Below are positions 51,933 through 60,009 of a DNA stretch of 64,000 bases, piece after piece. Numbering within the stretch: position 1 is the stretch's first letter; the number at the start of each line of letters is the position of its first letter. Under the pieces are notes generated by a model. It had not been told where the DNA came from, did not search any database, and saw only the letters and a list, made by a program, of their open reading frames with translations. The stretch comes from an uncultured beta proteobacterium (GTDB taxonomy: Bacteria > Pseudomonadota > Gammaproteobacteria > Burkholderiales > SG8-41), in NCBI GenBank assembly GCA_903889565.1, contig CAISYC010000068.1:186001-250000 (forward strand). The letters run 5' to 3'. Position numbers and translations under genes: made by a program.

Positions 51933-52703
51933 TCAGCGGCCTTCAAATTTCGGCGGGCGCTTTTCCTTGAAGGCGGCGATGCCTTCCTTGTGATCGTGGG
52001 TGAGGCGCGCGGTGCAAACGGCCAGGTTCTCGATTTCCAGCAGTTGTTCGAGTGTCGGCGTGTAGATCGATTGGAACATGCGTTTGGCCATGCGCAGCGC
52101 ATAAGTTGCCGAGCCGGCGATTTCCTGCGCAAGCTTCAACGATTCCGCCTCGAGGTCGGCGTCTGCGACCACCTTCATGACGATGCCGAGATCCTTGGCT
52201 TCGGCGGCCGGCAGGCGGCGCGCGGTGTAGACGAGTTCCTTGGCCTTGGCAATGCCGACGTACTGGGCGAGGAAATAAACTGAACCGCCGTCGGGCGGAA
52301 TGCCGACGTTCTTGAACGCCATCAGCAGATAAGCGGTCTCCGAAGCGACGATCAGATCGCAGGCAAGGGCCAGGCTGGCGCCGATGCCGGCGACCGGCCC
52401 GCGAATGGCGGCGATCACCGGTTTCTCGCAATGGTGCAGATTCTTGATCATGCGCTGGTGCGTGGAGGTGCGCTTGCGGCCGGCGATCACGTCGTAGCTG
52501 TCCATTTTGCCGACGTCGCTGCCGGCGCAGAAGGCGCGCCCCGCGCCGGTGAGGATGACCGCGCGCACTGCGTCGTCGAATGTGAGTTCGGCAAAGGTGT
52601 CGGCGAGTGCCTCGTACATGTCGGCGGTAAGCGCATTGAGCTTGTCGCCGCGGTCAAGCTTGACCGTGGCGACGCCGTTTTCCCTGCTGACGGAGATGGT
52701 CAT
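51933..52703 (-). CDS. Enoyl-CoA hydratase/isomerase family protein
   Basis: 256 residues from the ATG at 52703. The crotonase fold is clear: VILTGAGRAFCAGSDVGKM (first oxyanion part) and AIRGPVAGIGASLALACDLIVAS (second). The two Glu residues of a true hydratase are replaced: the first position reads GASLAL and the second GIPPDGG, with an Asp as in PaaG and enoyl-CoA isomerases. An isomerase or ring-opening activity is therefore more likely than hydration. It lies in the minus-strand run with the alpha/beta hydrolase and acyl-CoA synthetase. Confidence 0.88.
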   Translation of the reverse strand: MTISVSRENGVATVKLDRGDKLNALTADMYEALADTFAELTFDDAVRAVILTGAGRAFCAGSDVGKMDSYDVIAGRKRTSTHQRMIKNLHHCEKPVIAAIRGPVAGIGASLALACDLIVASETAYLLMAFKNVGIPPDGGSVYFLAQYVGIAKAKELVYTARRLPAAEAKDLGIVMKVVADADLEAESLKLAQEIAGSATYALRMAKRMFQSIYTPTLEQLLEIENLAVCTARLTHDHKEGIAAFKEKRPPKFEGR

Positions 52704-52831
52704 GGCGAAAATCCGTGATGGCGCGGTTGCGAATCGTTGTTGTTCCGGATTATAGCCGCATGCGACACTCGTTGATGTAAGGCGGCGGGCGCAATGCCGA
52801 CTCATGGCAATCACACCACAGGGGCCACCAC

Positions 52832-53476
52832 ATGCAGGATAAAAAATCTCCGGCTAGCGGCGAACAGCGCCGGCGTTTTCTGCGCCGGTCGGCGGCACTC
52901 GGTACGGCGTTGGCCTTGTCGCGCCCCGCAGCGGCGGCTTCGATCGCAGAGACCGCAGGCGAGGTATTGATCAACGGCGCGCGTGCCATGCGCGAGGCGG
53001 TGATCCGCGCCGGCGACCGCATCGAAACCGCGGCTGGCGCGCACATCGCATTTCGCGTCGGCAACGATGCCTTTCTGCTGCGCGAAATGTCGGTGGTGGT
53101 GCTCGAAGCCTCGCCCGGCTCGCGCGCAATTATGTCGGGCCTGCGCCTGTTGACCGGCGCGTTGCTCGGCGTGTTCGGCGCAGGCATGAAAATGATTCAG
53201 ACCAATCTGGTGACCGGCGCTATTCGCGGCACCGGCATCTATGTCGAGGTGACGGCGAAGCGTGCCTATTTTTGCACCTGCTATGGCGATGTCGGGCTCA
53301 CCGCCGCCGACGGCGCGAAAAAAGACGTCGCCACACGCAATCATTCGGCGCACTTCGTTTATCCGGCGGGTCAGGCCGGCGGCACCATCGTTGCGGCGGA
53401 TATGGTGAATCATCACAACCGCGAACTCGCCATGTTGGAAAAACTGGCCGGCCGCGCGGCGCGGCTGCCAACCTGA
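52832..53476 (+). CDS. Exported FecR-domain protein
   Basis: 214 residues. A twin-arginine signal (RRRFLRRSAALGTALALS) precedes a FecR-like beta-rich domain: AETAGEVLINGARAM, VIRAGDRIETAAGAHIAFRVGNDAFLLREMS and IRGTGIYVEV followed by CYGDVGLT. True FecR proteins are anti-sigma sensors with a cytoplasmic N-terminus; this one is a free exported protein with no sigma factor gene nearby. It may be a structural or ligand-binding envelope protein. It lies alone between minus-strand genes. Confidence 0.75.
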   Translation: MQDKKSPASGEQRRRFLRRSAALGTALALSRPAAAASIAETAGEVLINGARAMREAVIRAGDRIETAAGAHIAFRVGNDAFLLREMSVVVLEASPGSRAIMSGLRLLTGALLGVFGAGMKMIQTNLVTGAIRGTGIYVEVTAKRAYFCTCYGDVGLTAADGAKKDVATRNHSAHFVYPAGQAGGTIVAADMVNHHNRELAMLEKLAGRAARLPT

Positions 53477-53483
53477 CGCCGGT

Positions 53484-54344
53484 TCAGTTGCGGATTTCGG
53501 CGCGGCCGTGGTTGAGCACGGTAACGCCGCGCGCCGGCACCGTCGAGCGGAAGGTGATGACGTTGCCGGCGCGCCACATCTCAGTGCGGATCACTTCGCC
53601 CGGATAGACCGGCGACGAGAAGCGGCCGGCCATGCTGAGCAATCGCGACGGATCGTAGTCGCACAGCGTTTTCACCAGCGCGTGACCGGCAACACCGAAG
53701 GTGCAGCGGCCGTGCAGGATCGGCGCCTTGAAGCCGGCTTTCGCCGCGTAGGCCGGATCGGCGTGCAGCGGGTTGTAGTCGCCGGACAAGCGGTAGATCA
53801 GGGCGGCCTGCGGCAGCGTGGCGAGATCGCACACCGCATCGGGCGCGCTGGCAGGAATCGGATGCGGCGGCGGGGTCGGAATCGAAGGGCCGCCGAAGCC
53901 ACCGTCGGCGCGGCAGAACAGGCTTGAGTTCCAGGTGCAGATCGCTGCTCCGCTGGCCTTGTCGGTGACCGCGCATTCGGTGAGCAGGATGGCGCCGCGG
54001 CCCTCGCCTTTGTCGATCAGGTCGGTGATGCGGTTGCGGCCGATGATGCTGCCTTCGACCGGCAACGGTTTATGGATGACGAAACTTTGTTCGCCGTGCA
54101 CGGTGTGGGTGCGCGTGATGCCGGTGTCGGGATGCGCGAACCACGCGCCCGGATAACCGAGCGTGATCGCCATCGTCGGCAGCGCGAGCAGGTTTTCCTC
54201 GTAGACAAATTTCAATTGATGCGTGTCGAGCGGATCGGCGCCGAGACCGATGCCGAGCGCATACAGCATGGTGTCGCGCTTGCTGAAGGTTTGCTCGACC
54301 GGCGCGATCGGCCAGTTGCGCAGCGTGTCGTAGATGATGGTCAT
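53484..54344 (-). CDS. MaoC-like dehydratase (double hotdog 2-enoyl-CoA hydratase)
   Basis: 286 residues from the ATG at 54344. Two hotdog domains are joined by a Pro-rich linker (about 153-168). The hydratase-2 motif YRLSGDYNPLHADPAYA, with Asp189 and His194 as the catalytic pair, and PILHGRCTFG lie in the C-terminal half. This is the layout of eukaryote-type (R)-specific enoyl-CoA hydratases and steroid MaoC enzymes. It hydrates a trans-2-enoyl-CoA. With the acyl-CoA synthetase, isomerase and thiolase-like genes it completes a beta-oxidation-like set. Confidence 0.88.
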   Translation of the reverse strand: MTIIYDTLRNWPIAPVEQTFSKRDTMLYALGIGLGADPLDTHQLKFVYEENLLALPTMAITLGYPGAWFAHPDTGITRTHTVHGEQSFVIHKPLPVEGSIIGRNRITDLIDKGEGRGAILLTECAVTDKASGAAICTWNSSLFCRADGGFGGPSIPTPPPHPIPASAPDAVCDLATLPQAALIYRLSGDYNPLHADPAYAAKAGFKAPILHGRCTFGVAGHALVKTLCDYDPSRLLSMAGRFSSPVYPGEVIRTEMWRAGNVITFRSTVPARGVTVLNHGRAEIRN

Positions 54345-54444
54345 GGAAGTTTTCGATTGAGGCGCGCGCCGGCGGTTCCGGCGCGGCATGGCGGCGGTTA
54401 TACTAACACAGGCATTTTCGTACAAATCTCCTCAGGAGAACGAC

Positions 54445-54948
54445 ATGGCGATCAAAGTTGGCGACAAGCTGCCGGCCGGAAAATTATGGGAACTGCCGGT
54501 CGAATGGTCGGCCGGATGTCCGACTGCGGCCGATGAAATCGATGTTGCAGCCGCCACCAAAGGCAAACGCATTGCGATCTTCGCATTGCCCGGCGCCTAC
54601 ACGCGCACCTGCAGCGCGGCCCATCTGCCCGGTTACGTGCAGCACGCCGACGCAATCAAGGCGAAGAAGGTCGATGAGGTCTGGTGTCTGTCGGTCAACG
54701 ACGCGATGGTGATGGCGGCGTGGGGCCGCGACAACAAGGCCGGCGGCAAGGTGCGCATGATGGGCGACGGCAGCGCGCTTTTCACCAAAGCGCTCGGCCT
54801 CGAAACCGATCTGACCGCGCGCGGCATGGGCGTGCGCTCGCAGCGTTATTCGATGCTGGTCGAAGACGGCGTGGTCAAGGCGCTCAATCTCGAGCCGCCG
54901 GGCAAATTCGAGGTCAGCGGCGCGGACAAGATGCTGGCATCCTTATAG
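54445..54948 (+). CDS. Peroxiredoxin, Prx5/type II AhpC-TSA family
   Basis: 167 residues from the ATG at 54445, which has an AGGAG ribosome site. The peroxidatic Cys56 lies in LPGAYTRTCSAAHLPGY, the family's PxxxTxxC motif. DEVWCLSVNDAMVMAAWG and ALGLETDLTARGMGVRSQRYSML follow, with the conserved Arg. It reduces hydroperoxides in the cytoplasm, with glutathione or thioredoxin as reductant. It opens divergently from the MaoC gene. Confidence 0.94.
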   Translation: MAIKVGDKLPAGKLWELPVEWSAGCPTAADEIDVAAATKGKRIAIFALPGAYTRTCSAAHLPGYVQHADAIKAKKVDEVWCLSVNDAMVMAAWGRDNKAGGKVRMMGDGSALFTKALGLETDLTARGMGVRSQRYSMLVEDGVVKALNLEPPGKFEVSGADKMLASL

Positions 54949-54958
54949 CAGTCCAATG

Positions 54959-54985
54959 GCGTTCCCGCGAAGGCGGGCATGAATG
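54959..54985. repeat. Short GC hairpin repeat (TTCCCGCGAAGGCGGGCAT type)
   Basis: TTCCCGC-GAA-GGCGGGCATGAA lies between the peroxiredoxin and thioesterase genes. It resembles the short palindromic intergenic repeat of the CCCGCGAAxGCGGG kind that is frequent in proteobacterial genomes. Confidence 0.5.
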
Positions 54986-55030
54986 GTGGTGAAAGTTGAT
55001 TGATTTGGAAGTTCAGGAAGGAAAGGTTTA

Positions 55031-55480
55031 ATGGCCGCAAGTGAGCAGAATGCCGAACCGCTGCGTGCGCTTGCCGAGCGCACGCGTTACAAAATCTGGA
55101 GCAAGGACATCCTGCGGCTGTCGGATCTCGATCACCAGCGGCATGTCAACAACGCCGTGCATCCGGGATTGTTCACCAACGGCCGCTACGCGCTGATTCA
55201 CAGCCGTTTGATGCCGCTGGTCGAGCACGGCACTGCATTCGCGCTGGTCAAGATCAGCATCGAATACCTGAACGAAATGCACTATCCGGGCGAAGTCGAT
55301 GTCGGCACGCTGGTGCGCCGCATCGGCAACAGTTCGGTGACCTACGGGCAGGCGATTTTCTACAACGGCAAATGCGCGGCGGTGGCCGAATCGGTGATGG
55401 TGATGCTTGACGGCAAAACGCGGCGGCCGAAGCCCTTGCCGGCGGCGGCGGCGGCAGAACTGGAAAAGTTGCGCGGTTAA
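55031..55480 (+). CDS. Acyl-CoA thioesterase (hotdog fold)
   Basis: 149 residues. The 4-hydroxybenzoyl-CoA thioesterase-type motif is present as LSDLDHQRHVNNAVHPGLFTNGR: an Asp-x-x-x-HVNN-type segment at about residues 31-50. IEYLNEMHYPGEVDVGT and SVTYGQAIFYNGKCAAVAESVMVMLD are further hotdog strands. It hydrolyses an acyl-CoA to free acid. An AAGGAAAGG-like ribosome site precedes the ATG. It lies downstream of the peroxiredoxin gene by 82 bases. Confidence 0.87.
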   Translation: MAASEQNAEPLRALAERTRYKIWSKDILRLSDLDHQRHVNNAVHPGLFTNGRYALIHSRLMPLVEHGTAFALVKISIEYLNEMHYPGEVDVGTLVRRIGNSSVTYGQAIFYNGKCAAVAESVMVMLDGKTRRPKPLPAAAAAELEKLRG

Positions 55481-55493
55481 AGTCGTCCGGTGC

Positions 55494-56456
55494 TCATTCC
55501 GCGGTTGCGCCCGAGTCTTGCGCTGCCTTAGCCCATTTCACCGTTTCAAGCTTGACGAATTCGGCAAGCTCGGCCGGCGTCGATGGCGCCGGGTCCATGC
55601 CCTGTTGCGCCATGCGCTCCTTCATCTCGGCGCTGTTCAGCGCCCTGACCATTTCCGCGTTCAGGCGCTGCACCACCGGCTTGGGCGTGGCCGCCGGCGC
55701 GAACACCGCGTACCAGATGGTCACTTCATAACCCGGCACGCCGCTCTCGACGATGGTCGGCACCTCGGGCAATTGCGGATTGCGTTTGGCCGTGGTGACG
55801 CCCAGCGCGCGCACGCGGCCCGATTTGATGAACGTGATCTGGCCGGCGAGGCTGGTGCACATCGCCTGCACCTGGCCGCCCAGAAGATCGGCGAGCGCGG
55901 GGCCGGCGCCTTTGTATGGCACATGCACGAGGTTGATACCCGTCAATGAACGCAGCAGTTCCATCGACAGGTGCGGCGGACTGCCGACGCCCGACGAACC
56001 GTAATTGATCTTGCCCGGATTGGCTTTCGCATAGCTGATGAATTCGGCGAAGGTTTTTGCCGGCAGCGACGGATGCACCACCAGCACATTGGGCACGGTG
56101 CCGATCAGCGAGACCGGCGCGAAATCCTTGATGTGATCGTACGGCAGTTTCTTGTACAGCGCCGGATTTACCGCGTGCGTCGCAATTGAACCCAAAAGCA
56201 GTGTGTAGCCGTCGGGCGTCGCCTTGGCCGCGTTGTCGGCGCCGACGCTGCCGCCGCCACCGCCGCGGTTTTCAACGACCACTTGTTGACCAAGCGATTC
56301 CGACAATTTCGCGGCGACCAGACGGCCGGTGAAATCGGTGCCGCCGCCGGGCGCGGTCGGCACGATCAGGCGCAACGGGCGTGTCGGCCACGACTGCGCG
56401 ACGGCGTGTGAACACAATGACAGCACGGCAGCGACCAGCATGGCGCGACGAATCAT
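55494..56456 (-). CDS. Bug/TctC-type periplasmic substrate-binding protein
   Basis: 320 residues from the ATG at 56456, with a GGAGG ribosome site and a signal peptide (MIRRAMLVAAVLSLCSHAVAQ). Family marks are WPTRPLRLIVPTAPGGGTDF, GQQVVVENRGGGGGSVG, AKATPDGYTLLLGS and VHVPYKGAGPALADLLGGQ. The mutant-prone GGGGGSVG loop contacts the ligand carboxylate in relatives. It is the third such protein in the window. It is downstream of the DNA methyltransferase on the same strand by 19 bases. Confidence 0.92.
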   Translation of the reverse strand: MIRRAMLVAAVLSLCSHAVAQSWPTRPLRLIVPTAPGGGTDFTGRLVAAKLSESLGQQVVVENRGGGGGSVGADNAAKATPDGYTLLLGSIATHAVNPALYKKLPYDHIKDFAPVSLIGTVPNVLVVHPSLPAKTFAEFISYAKANPGKINYGSSGVGSPPHLSMELLRSLTGINLVHVPYKGAGPALADLLGGQVQAMCTSLAGQITFIKSGRVRALGVTTAKRNPQLPEVPTIVESGVPGYEVTIWYAVFAPAATPKPVVQRLNAEMVRALNSAEMKERMAQQGMDPAPSTPAELAEFVKLETVKWAKAAQDSGATAE

Positions 56457-56475
56457 GACTCCTCCGGACAACGTA

Positions 56476-57699
56476 TTATTTTTTGAATACTACAATGCGG
56501 TTGGAATTGGTGCCGAGCGCATTGTTGCCGACGCCCCAGATGTTGGCGGTTTTGGTGAACTGCTGCTGGTTGATCAATACTGCTTCGCAGCTGAAGCCGG
56601 CGGCGATGCCCAGCGGCACCACATGTTCCTCGAGACGGATTTTTCCCTTGCGCACTTCGCCGACTTCGAAGGCGACATGGCCACCATGCGCAGTGATGCG
56701 ATAGAGCTCGGCGAACACCGCGCCCATCTGCACGCGCCAGTCGGCAATTGTTGCGCTCATCGTAATCTGCCTGCCGATCGCATCGGCATCGAGGTCGTTG
56801 AACCAGCAGCGCAGCCAGTTGTCGCGCGCATACTGCACGACGTCGAGGAAGGGCGGCGAGGTGACCGTCAGTTGCACCGACGCGTCGGCAATCTGCGGGC
56901 TCGATTGCGCCGGCGTCGTCAGGCAGCGCGCAGTGGCCGCCGCCGCGTGCAGATGGGCGCGCTGTGCTGCATCGAGATCGGCCAGCAATTGCCGCGATTT
57001 GCGCAGGATGATCGCGCGGGTGTCGCGGTACTCCGGCGTCTGGCCGAGTTTGCGGTTGATCTTGAGCTGGTTTTCGGCCGAGGTTGCCTGATTCGGCGGC
57101 AGCGTGTAAACCGAGAAGAAACCCTTCGAATGCCCGGTCAGGCGGTTGGTGGCGACCATGCGGATCCAGCGGTCCAGCGCGTCTTCATCGCCGGCCTTGA
57201 GGCGGCGGCGCAGGTAATTGCGCAGTGCGAAAATTTCCACCAGCGTGTCGTGCTGATAGAACATCGACAGGTCGGGTGAGGCCGGCACGCGCGCCGTCAT
57301 TGAAATTGCGGCGAGCCGCGATTGGATGTCGTCGAGCAGCGGCGGATCGAGACGCGGCAGCGTCAGTAGCGCGCTCAGCGGATTGATGTCGTTGGCAATC
57401 ACGCGGCGGCCGCGCAGCGCGGCTTCGATCGCGGTGGTGCCGCGGCCGCTGAACGGATCGTAGACGGTGTCGCCGGGCGCAGTCAGCCGGTCGATGAAAA
57501 ACGCCGGCAGCTGCGGCTTGAAGCAGGCGCGGTACGACACTTCATGCAGGCGCGTGGCCTGACGCTGTTTGGCGGTCCAGAATTCGCCGCAATAGACCGC
57601 AATCGGCGCGGTTGCGAGCGGCAGCTCGCCACCGTCCTGCGCCAGCGCGAACTGCTGCAGCGTGCGCGCGATGCCGCCGCGATCAAGCCAGTCGGGCAT
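56476..57699 (-). CDS. Orphan DNA methyltransferase (N4-cytosine/N6-adenine type)
   Basis: 407 residues. The S-adenosylmethionine motif I, DPFSGRGTTAIEAAL (about 82-96), and NDINPLS come before the catalytic motif IV, TSPPFLDVVQYARDN (about 286-300). SPPF rather than DPPY favours N4-cytosine methylation. The motif order is that of alpha/gamma enzymes, though motif I has the form of beta enzymes. No restriction enzyme gene is adjacent. Its start lies 17 bases inside the end of glcF, so it is translated from the glc operon message. Its target is unknown. Confidence 0.85.
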   Translation of the reverse strand: MPDWLDRGGIARTLQQFALAQDGGELPLATAPIAVYCGEFWTAKQRQATRLHEVSYRACFKPQLPAFFIDRLTAPGDTVYDPFSGRGTTAIEAALRGRRVIANDINPLSALLTLPRLDPPLLDDIQSRLAAISMTARVPASPDLSMFYQHDTLVEIFALRNYLRRRLKAGDEDALDRWIRMVATNRLTGHSKGFFSVYTLPPNQATSAENQLKINRKLGQTPEYRDTRAIILRKSRQLLADLDAAQRAHLHAAAATARCLTTPAQSSPQIADASVQLTVTSPPFLDVVQYARDNWLRCWFNDLDADAIGRQITMSATIADWRVQMGAVFAELYRITAHGGHVAFEVGEVRKGKIRLEEHVVPLGIAAGFSCEAVLINQQQFTKTANIWGVGNNALGTNSNRIVVFKK

Positions 57700-58915
57700 C
57701 GAGCAACTCGATCCAGTGCTTCACCGGCAGCGCGGTCGCGCTTTGCAAATGCGATTGACAGCCGATATTGGCGGTGACGATGGCCGCCGGTTTGCCGGCA
57801 GTAAGCGCTTTGATTTTGTTCGCCAGCAGTCGTTGCGACAGCGCCGGTTGCAGGATCGAATAGGTTCCGGCCGAGCCGCAACACAGGTGCGAGTCGGCGA
57901 CGCCCGTCAGTGTGAATCCCAGTTCGCCGAGCAAGGCTTCGACGCGGCCCTTCATGCCGAGGCCGTGCTGCAGCGTGCACGGCGCGTGAAAGGAGATGGG
58001 GACATTGGCATGACGCGCATGGCCTGCCAGCATCGCCTTGATGACCGGGATCTCGCTTGCGATAATTTCACTGATGTCCTTGCTGAGTGCGGAAACGCGC
58101 GCGGCTTTTTCCGCGTAAGCGGGATCGTGCGCGAGCAGGCGGCCGTAATCGGCCACCATCACGCCGCATCCGCTGGCGGTCATGACGATGGCTTCGATGC
58201 CGTTGTCGATCGCCGGCCACCAGACATCTACATTGCGGCGCATCTGGTCGAGCGCCTCGTCCTGCGCGTCGAGGTGCTGCGACAGCGCGCCGCAGCAACC
58301 CGCAGCGGCGGCGCGTTCCAGCGTAATGCCGAGGCGGTCGAGCACGCGTGCCGCAGCGGCGTTGGTGGCGGGCGACAGCGAGGGTTGCGCGCAACCGTCG
58401 AGCACCAGCATGCGGCGCGCATGTCGAGATTGCGGCCATTCGCCCGCTGCCGCGCGGTGCGGAATTTTTCGCGCCAGCGCGGTCGGCAGCAGTGCGCGCA
58501 GCTGTTGTCCAAGGCGCAGCAGCAACGCAAAACGCGCCCGCTGCGGGATCACCGCGCGCAGCAGACGACGCAACAGCGCGGCGGGCAGCTTGCGCGGAAC
58601 CCGCGCATCGACCAGATGGCGGCCGATATCGAGCAGCCGCCCGTACTGCACGCCCGACGGGCACGTGGTTTCGCAGGCACGGCAGGTCAGGCAGCGGTCG
58701 AGATGCAGCTGCGTTTTTTCGGTGGCCGGGTGCCCTTCGAGCACCTGCTTGATCAGGTAAATGCGGCCGCGCGGCCCGTCGAGTTCGTCGCCGAGCAGTT
58801 GATAGGTCGGGCAGGTTGCTGCGCAGAAGCCGCAGTGCACGCATTTGCGCAATATCGCGTCGGCTTCGCGGCCGGCAGGACTGTCCTTGATGAAAGCGGC
58901 GAGATCGGTGCGCAT
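57683..58915 (-). CDS. glcF: Glycolate oxidase iron-sulfur subunit
   Basis: 410 residues from the ATG at 58915. Two 4Fe-4S clusters are bound by Cys25/28/31/35 (CVHCGFCAATCP) and Cys75/78/81/85 (CLTCRACETTCP). Two Cys-rich CCG domains follow (AGCCGALSQH and HLCCGSAGTY). It passes electrons from the GlcD/GlcE flavoproteins to the quinone pool at the inner membrane. Its ATG overlaps the glcE stop (TGATG), and its end overlaps the methyltransferase gene. Confidence 0.96.
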   Translation of the reverse strand: MRTDLAAFIKDSPAGREADAILRKCVHCGFCAATCPTYQLLGDELDGPRGRIYLIKQVLEGHPATEKTQLHLDRCLTCRACETTCPSGVQYGRLLDIGRHLVDARVPRKLPAALLRRLLRAVIPQRARFALLLRLGQQLRALLPTALARKIPHRAAAGEWPQSRHARRMLVLDGCAQPSLSPATNAAAARVLDRLGITLERAAAAGCCGALSQHLDAQDEALDQMRRNVDVWWPAIDNGIEAIVMTASGCGVMVADYGRLLAHDPAYAEKAARVSALSKDISEIIASEIPVIKAMLAGHARHANVPISFHAPCTLQHGLGMKGRVEALLGELGFTLTGVADSHLCCGSAGTYSILQPALSQRLLANKIKALTAGKPAAIVTANIGCQSHLQSATALPVKHWIELLDARLA

Positions 58916-59979
58916 CAGAAATCCGGATACAGGCGGCCACGGTTGAAAATGCCCGCCGGATCGAGTGCTTGTTTGAGCTTGCGGTGTATGGCCATCATCG
59001 CGGCCGGCAAAGGCTGGAACACGCCCGCGCATTTATCGCCGCCGCGGAACAGCGTCGCATGGCCGCCGCCGTAGCGCGCGGCTTCGTGCACGGTCGCCGC
59101 ATCGGCGTCGGTTGCCAGCCAGCGCAGGCTGCCGCCCCATTCGATCAACTGGCGGCCGGCCAGATTGAGCGGCGGCGTGGTCGATTTGATTGACAGCCGC
59201 CACAGCGGCAGCGCGGAGTCGAAAAACGCATCGCGCTGTTCGCGGATGTCCTGCCACAAGTCGGTGGCCGTTGCGGCGTCGAACTGTTCGCCGCCGAGCG
59301 CGTGCAAAGCGGCATCGACCGCGGCACGTGCGCCGGACAAACGCACAAACAGTTCGCCGCCACGCCAAGCGCTGGCTGATAGCGGCAACGGTTGGCCGCC
59401 CCATTCGTTGAGCAGCGCAATCGCAGACGCCGCCGTGTGTTCGAAACGCAGCGTGGCTTCGGCGACCGGCAGCGGCAGCACCTTGACCGAGGCTTCGAGT
59501 ATCACGCCGAGCGTGCCCATCGAGCCGGTGAGCAGGCGCGACAAATCGAAGCCGGCGACGTTCTTCATGACCTGACCGCCGAAACGCAGATCGTCGCCCT
59601 TGCCGTCGAGCAGACGCACACCGAGCACGAAATCGCGCACGCTGCCGGCGTAGGCGCGGCGCGGCCCCGAAAGGCCGGCGGCGATACAACCGCCGAACGT
59701 CGCCGGCGCAGCAAAGTGCGGCGGTTCGAATGCCAGCATCTGGCCACGTTCGCGCAGGGTTGCCTCGATTTCGGCGAGCGGCGTGCCGGCGCGCGCCGTG
59801 AGCACGAGTTCGGAGGGTTCGTAGGCGATGATGCCCTTGAGACTGCCGGTGGACAGGACGGCGCCCTGATGCGCTCCGCCGTAGAAATCCTTGCTGCCGC
59901 CGCCGCGGATGCGCAAAGGTTCGCCCTGCGCCTGCGCGGACTTGATGCGCGCGGCGATGGCTTCGATGGCGTCGTTCAA
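58915..59979 (-). CDS. glcE: Glycolate oxidase FAD-binding subunit
   Basis: 354 residues with a TTG start. The FAD_binding_4 domain begins with EPLRIRGGGSKDFYGG. FEPPHFAAPATFGGCIAAGLSGPRR and the segment GGQVMKNVAGFDLSRLLTGSMGTLGVILEA are typical of GlcE. It works with GlcD and GlcF to oxidise glycolate or D-lactate to the 2-oxo acid. The stop codon overlaps the glcF start (TGATG). The beta-barrel gene precedes it with a 30-base gap. Confidence 0.95.
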   Translation of the reverse strand: MNDAIEAIAARIKSAQAQGEPLRIRGGGSKDFYGGAHQGAVLSTGSLKGIIAYEPSELVLTARAGTPLAEIEATLRERGQMLAFEPPHFAAPATFGGCIAAGLSGPRRAYAGSVRDFVLGVRLLDGKGDDLRFGGQVMKNVAGFDLSRLLTGSMGTLGVILEASVKVLPLPVAEATLRFEHTAASAIALLNEWGGQPLPLSASAWRGGELFVRLSGARAAVDAALHALGGEQFDAATATDLWQDIREQRDAFFDSALPLWRLSIKSTTPPLNLAGRQLIEWGGSLRWLATDADAATVHEAARYGGGHATLFRGGDKCAGVFQPLPAAMMAIHRKLKQALDPAGIFNRGRLYPDF

Positions 59980-60009
59980 ACTGATTGCGCTCCGTGCCGT
60001 TGCCGGCGA

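Noticed and set aside
56476-57699. A restriction-modification system
   Set aside because: Only the methyltransferase is present; its neighbours are a Bug receptor and the glc operon, with no nuclease gene.
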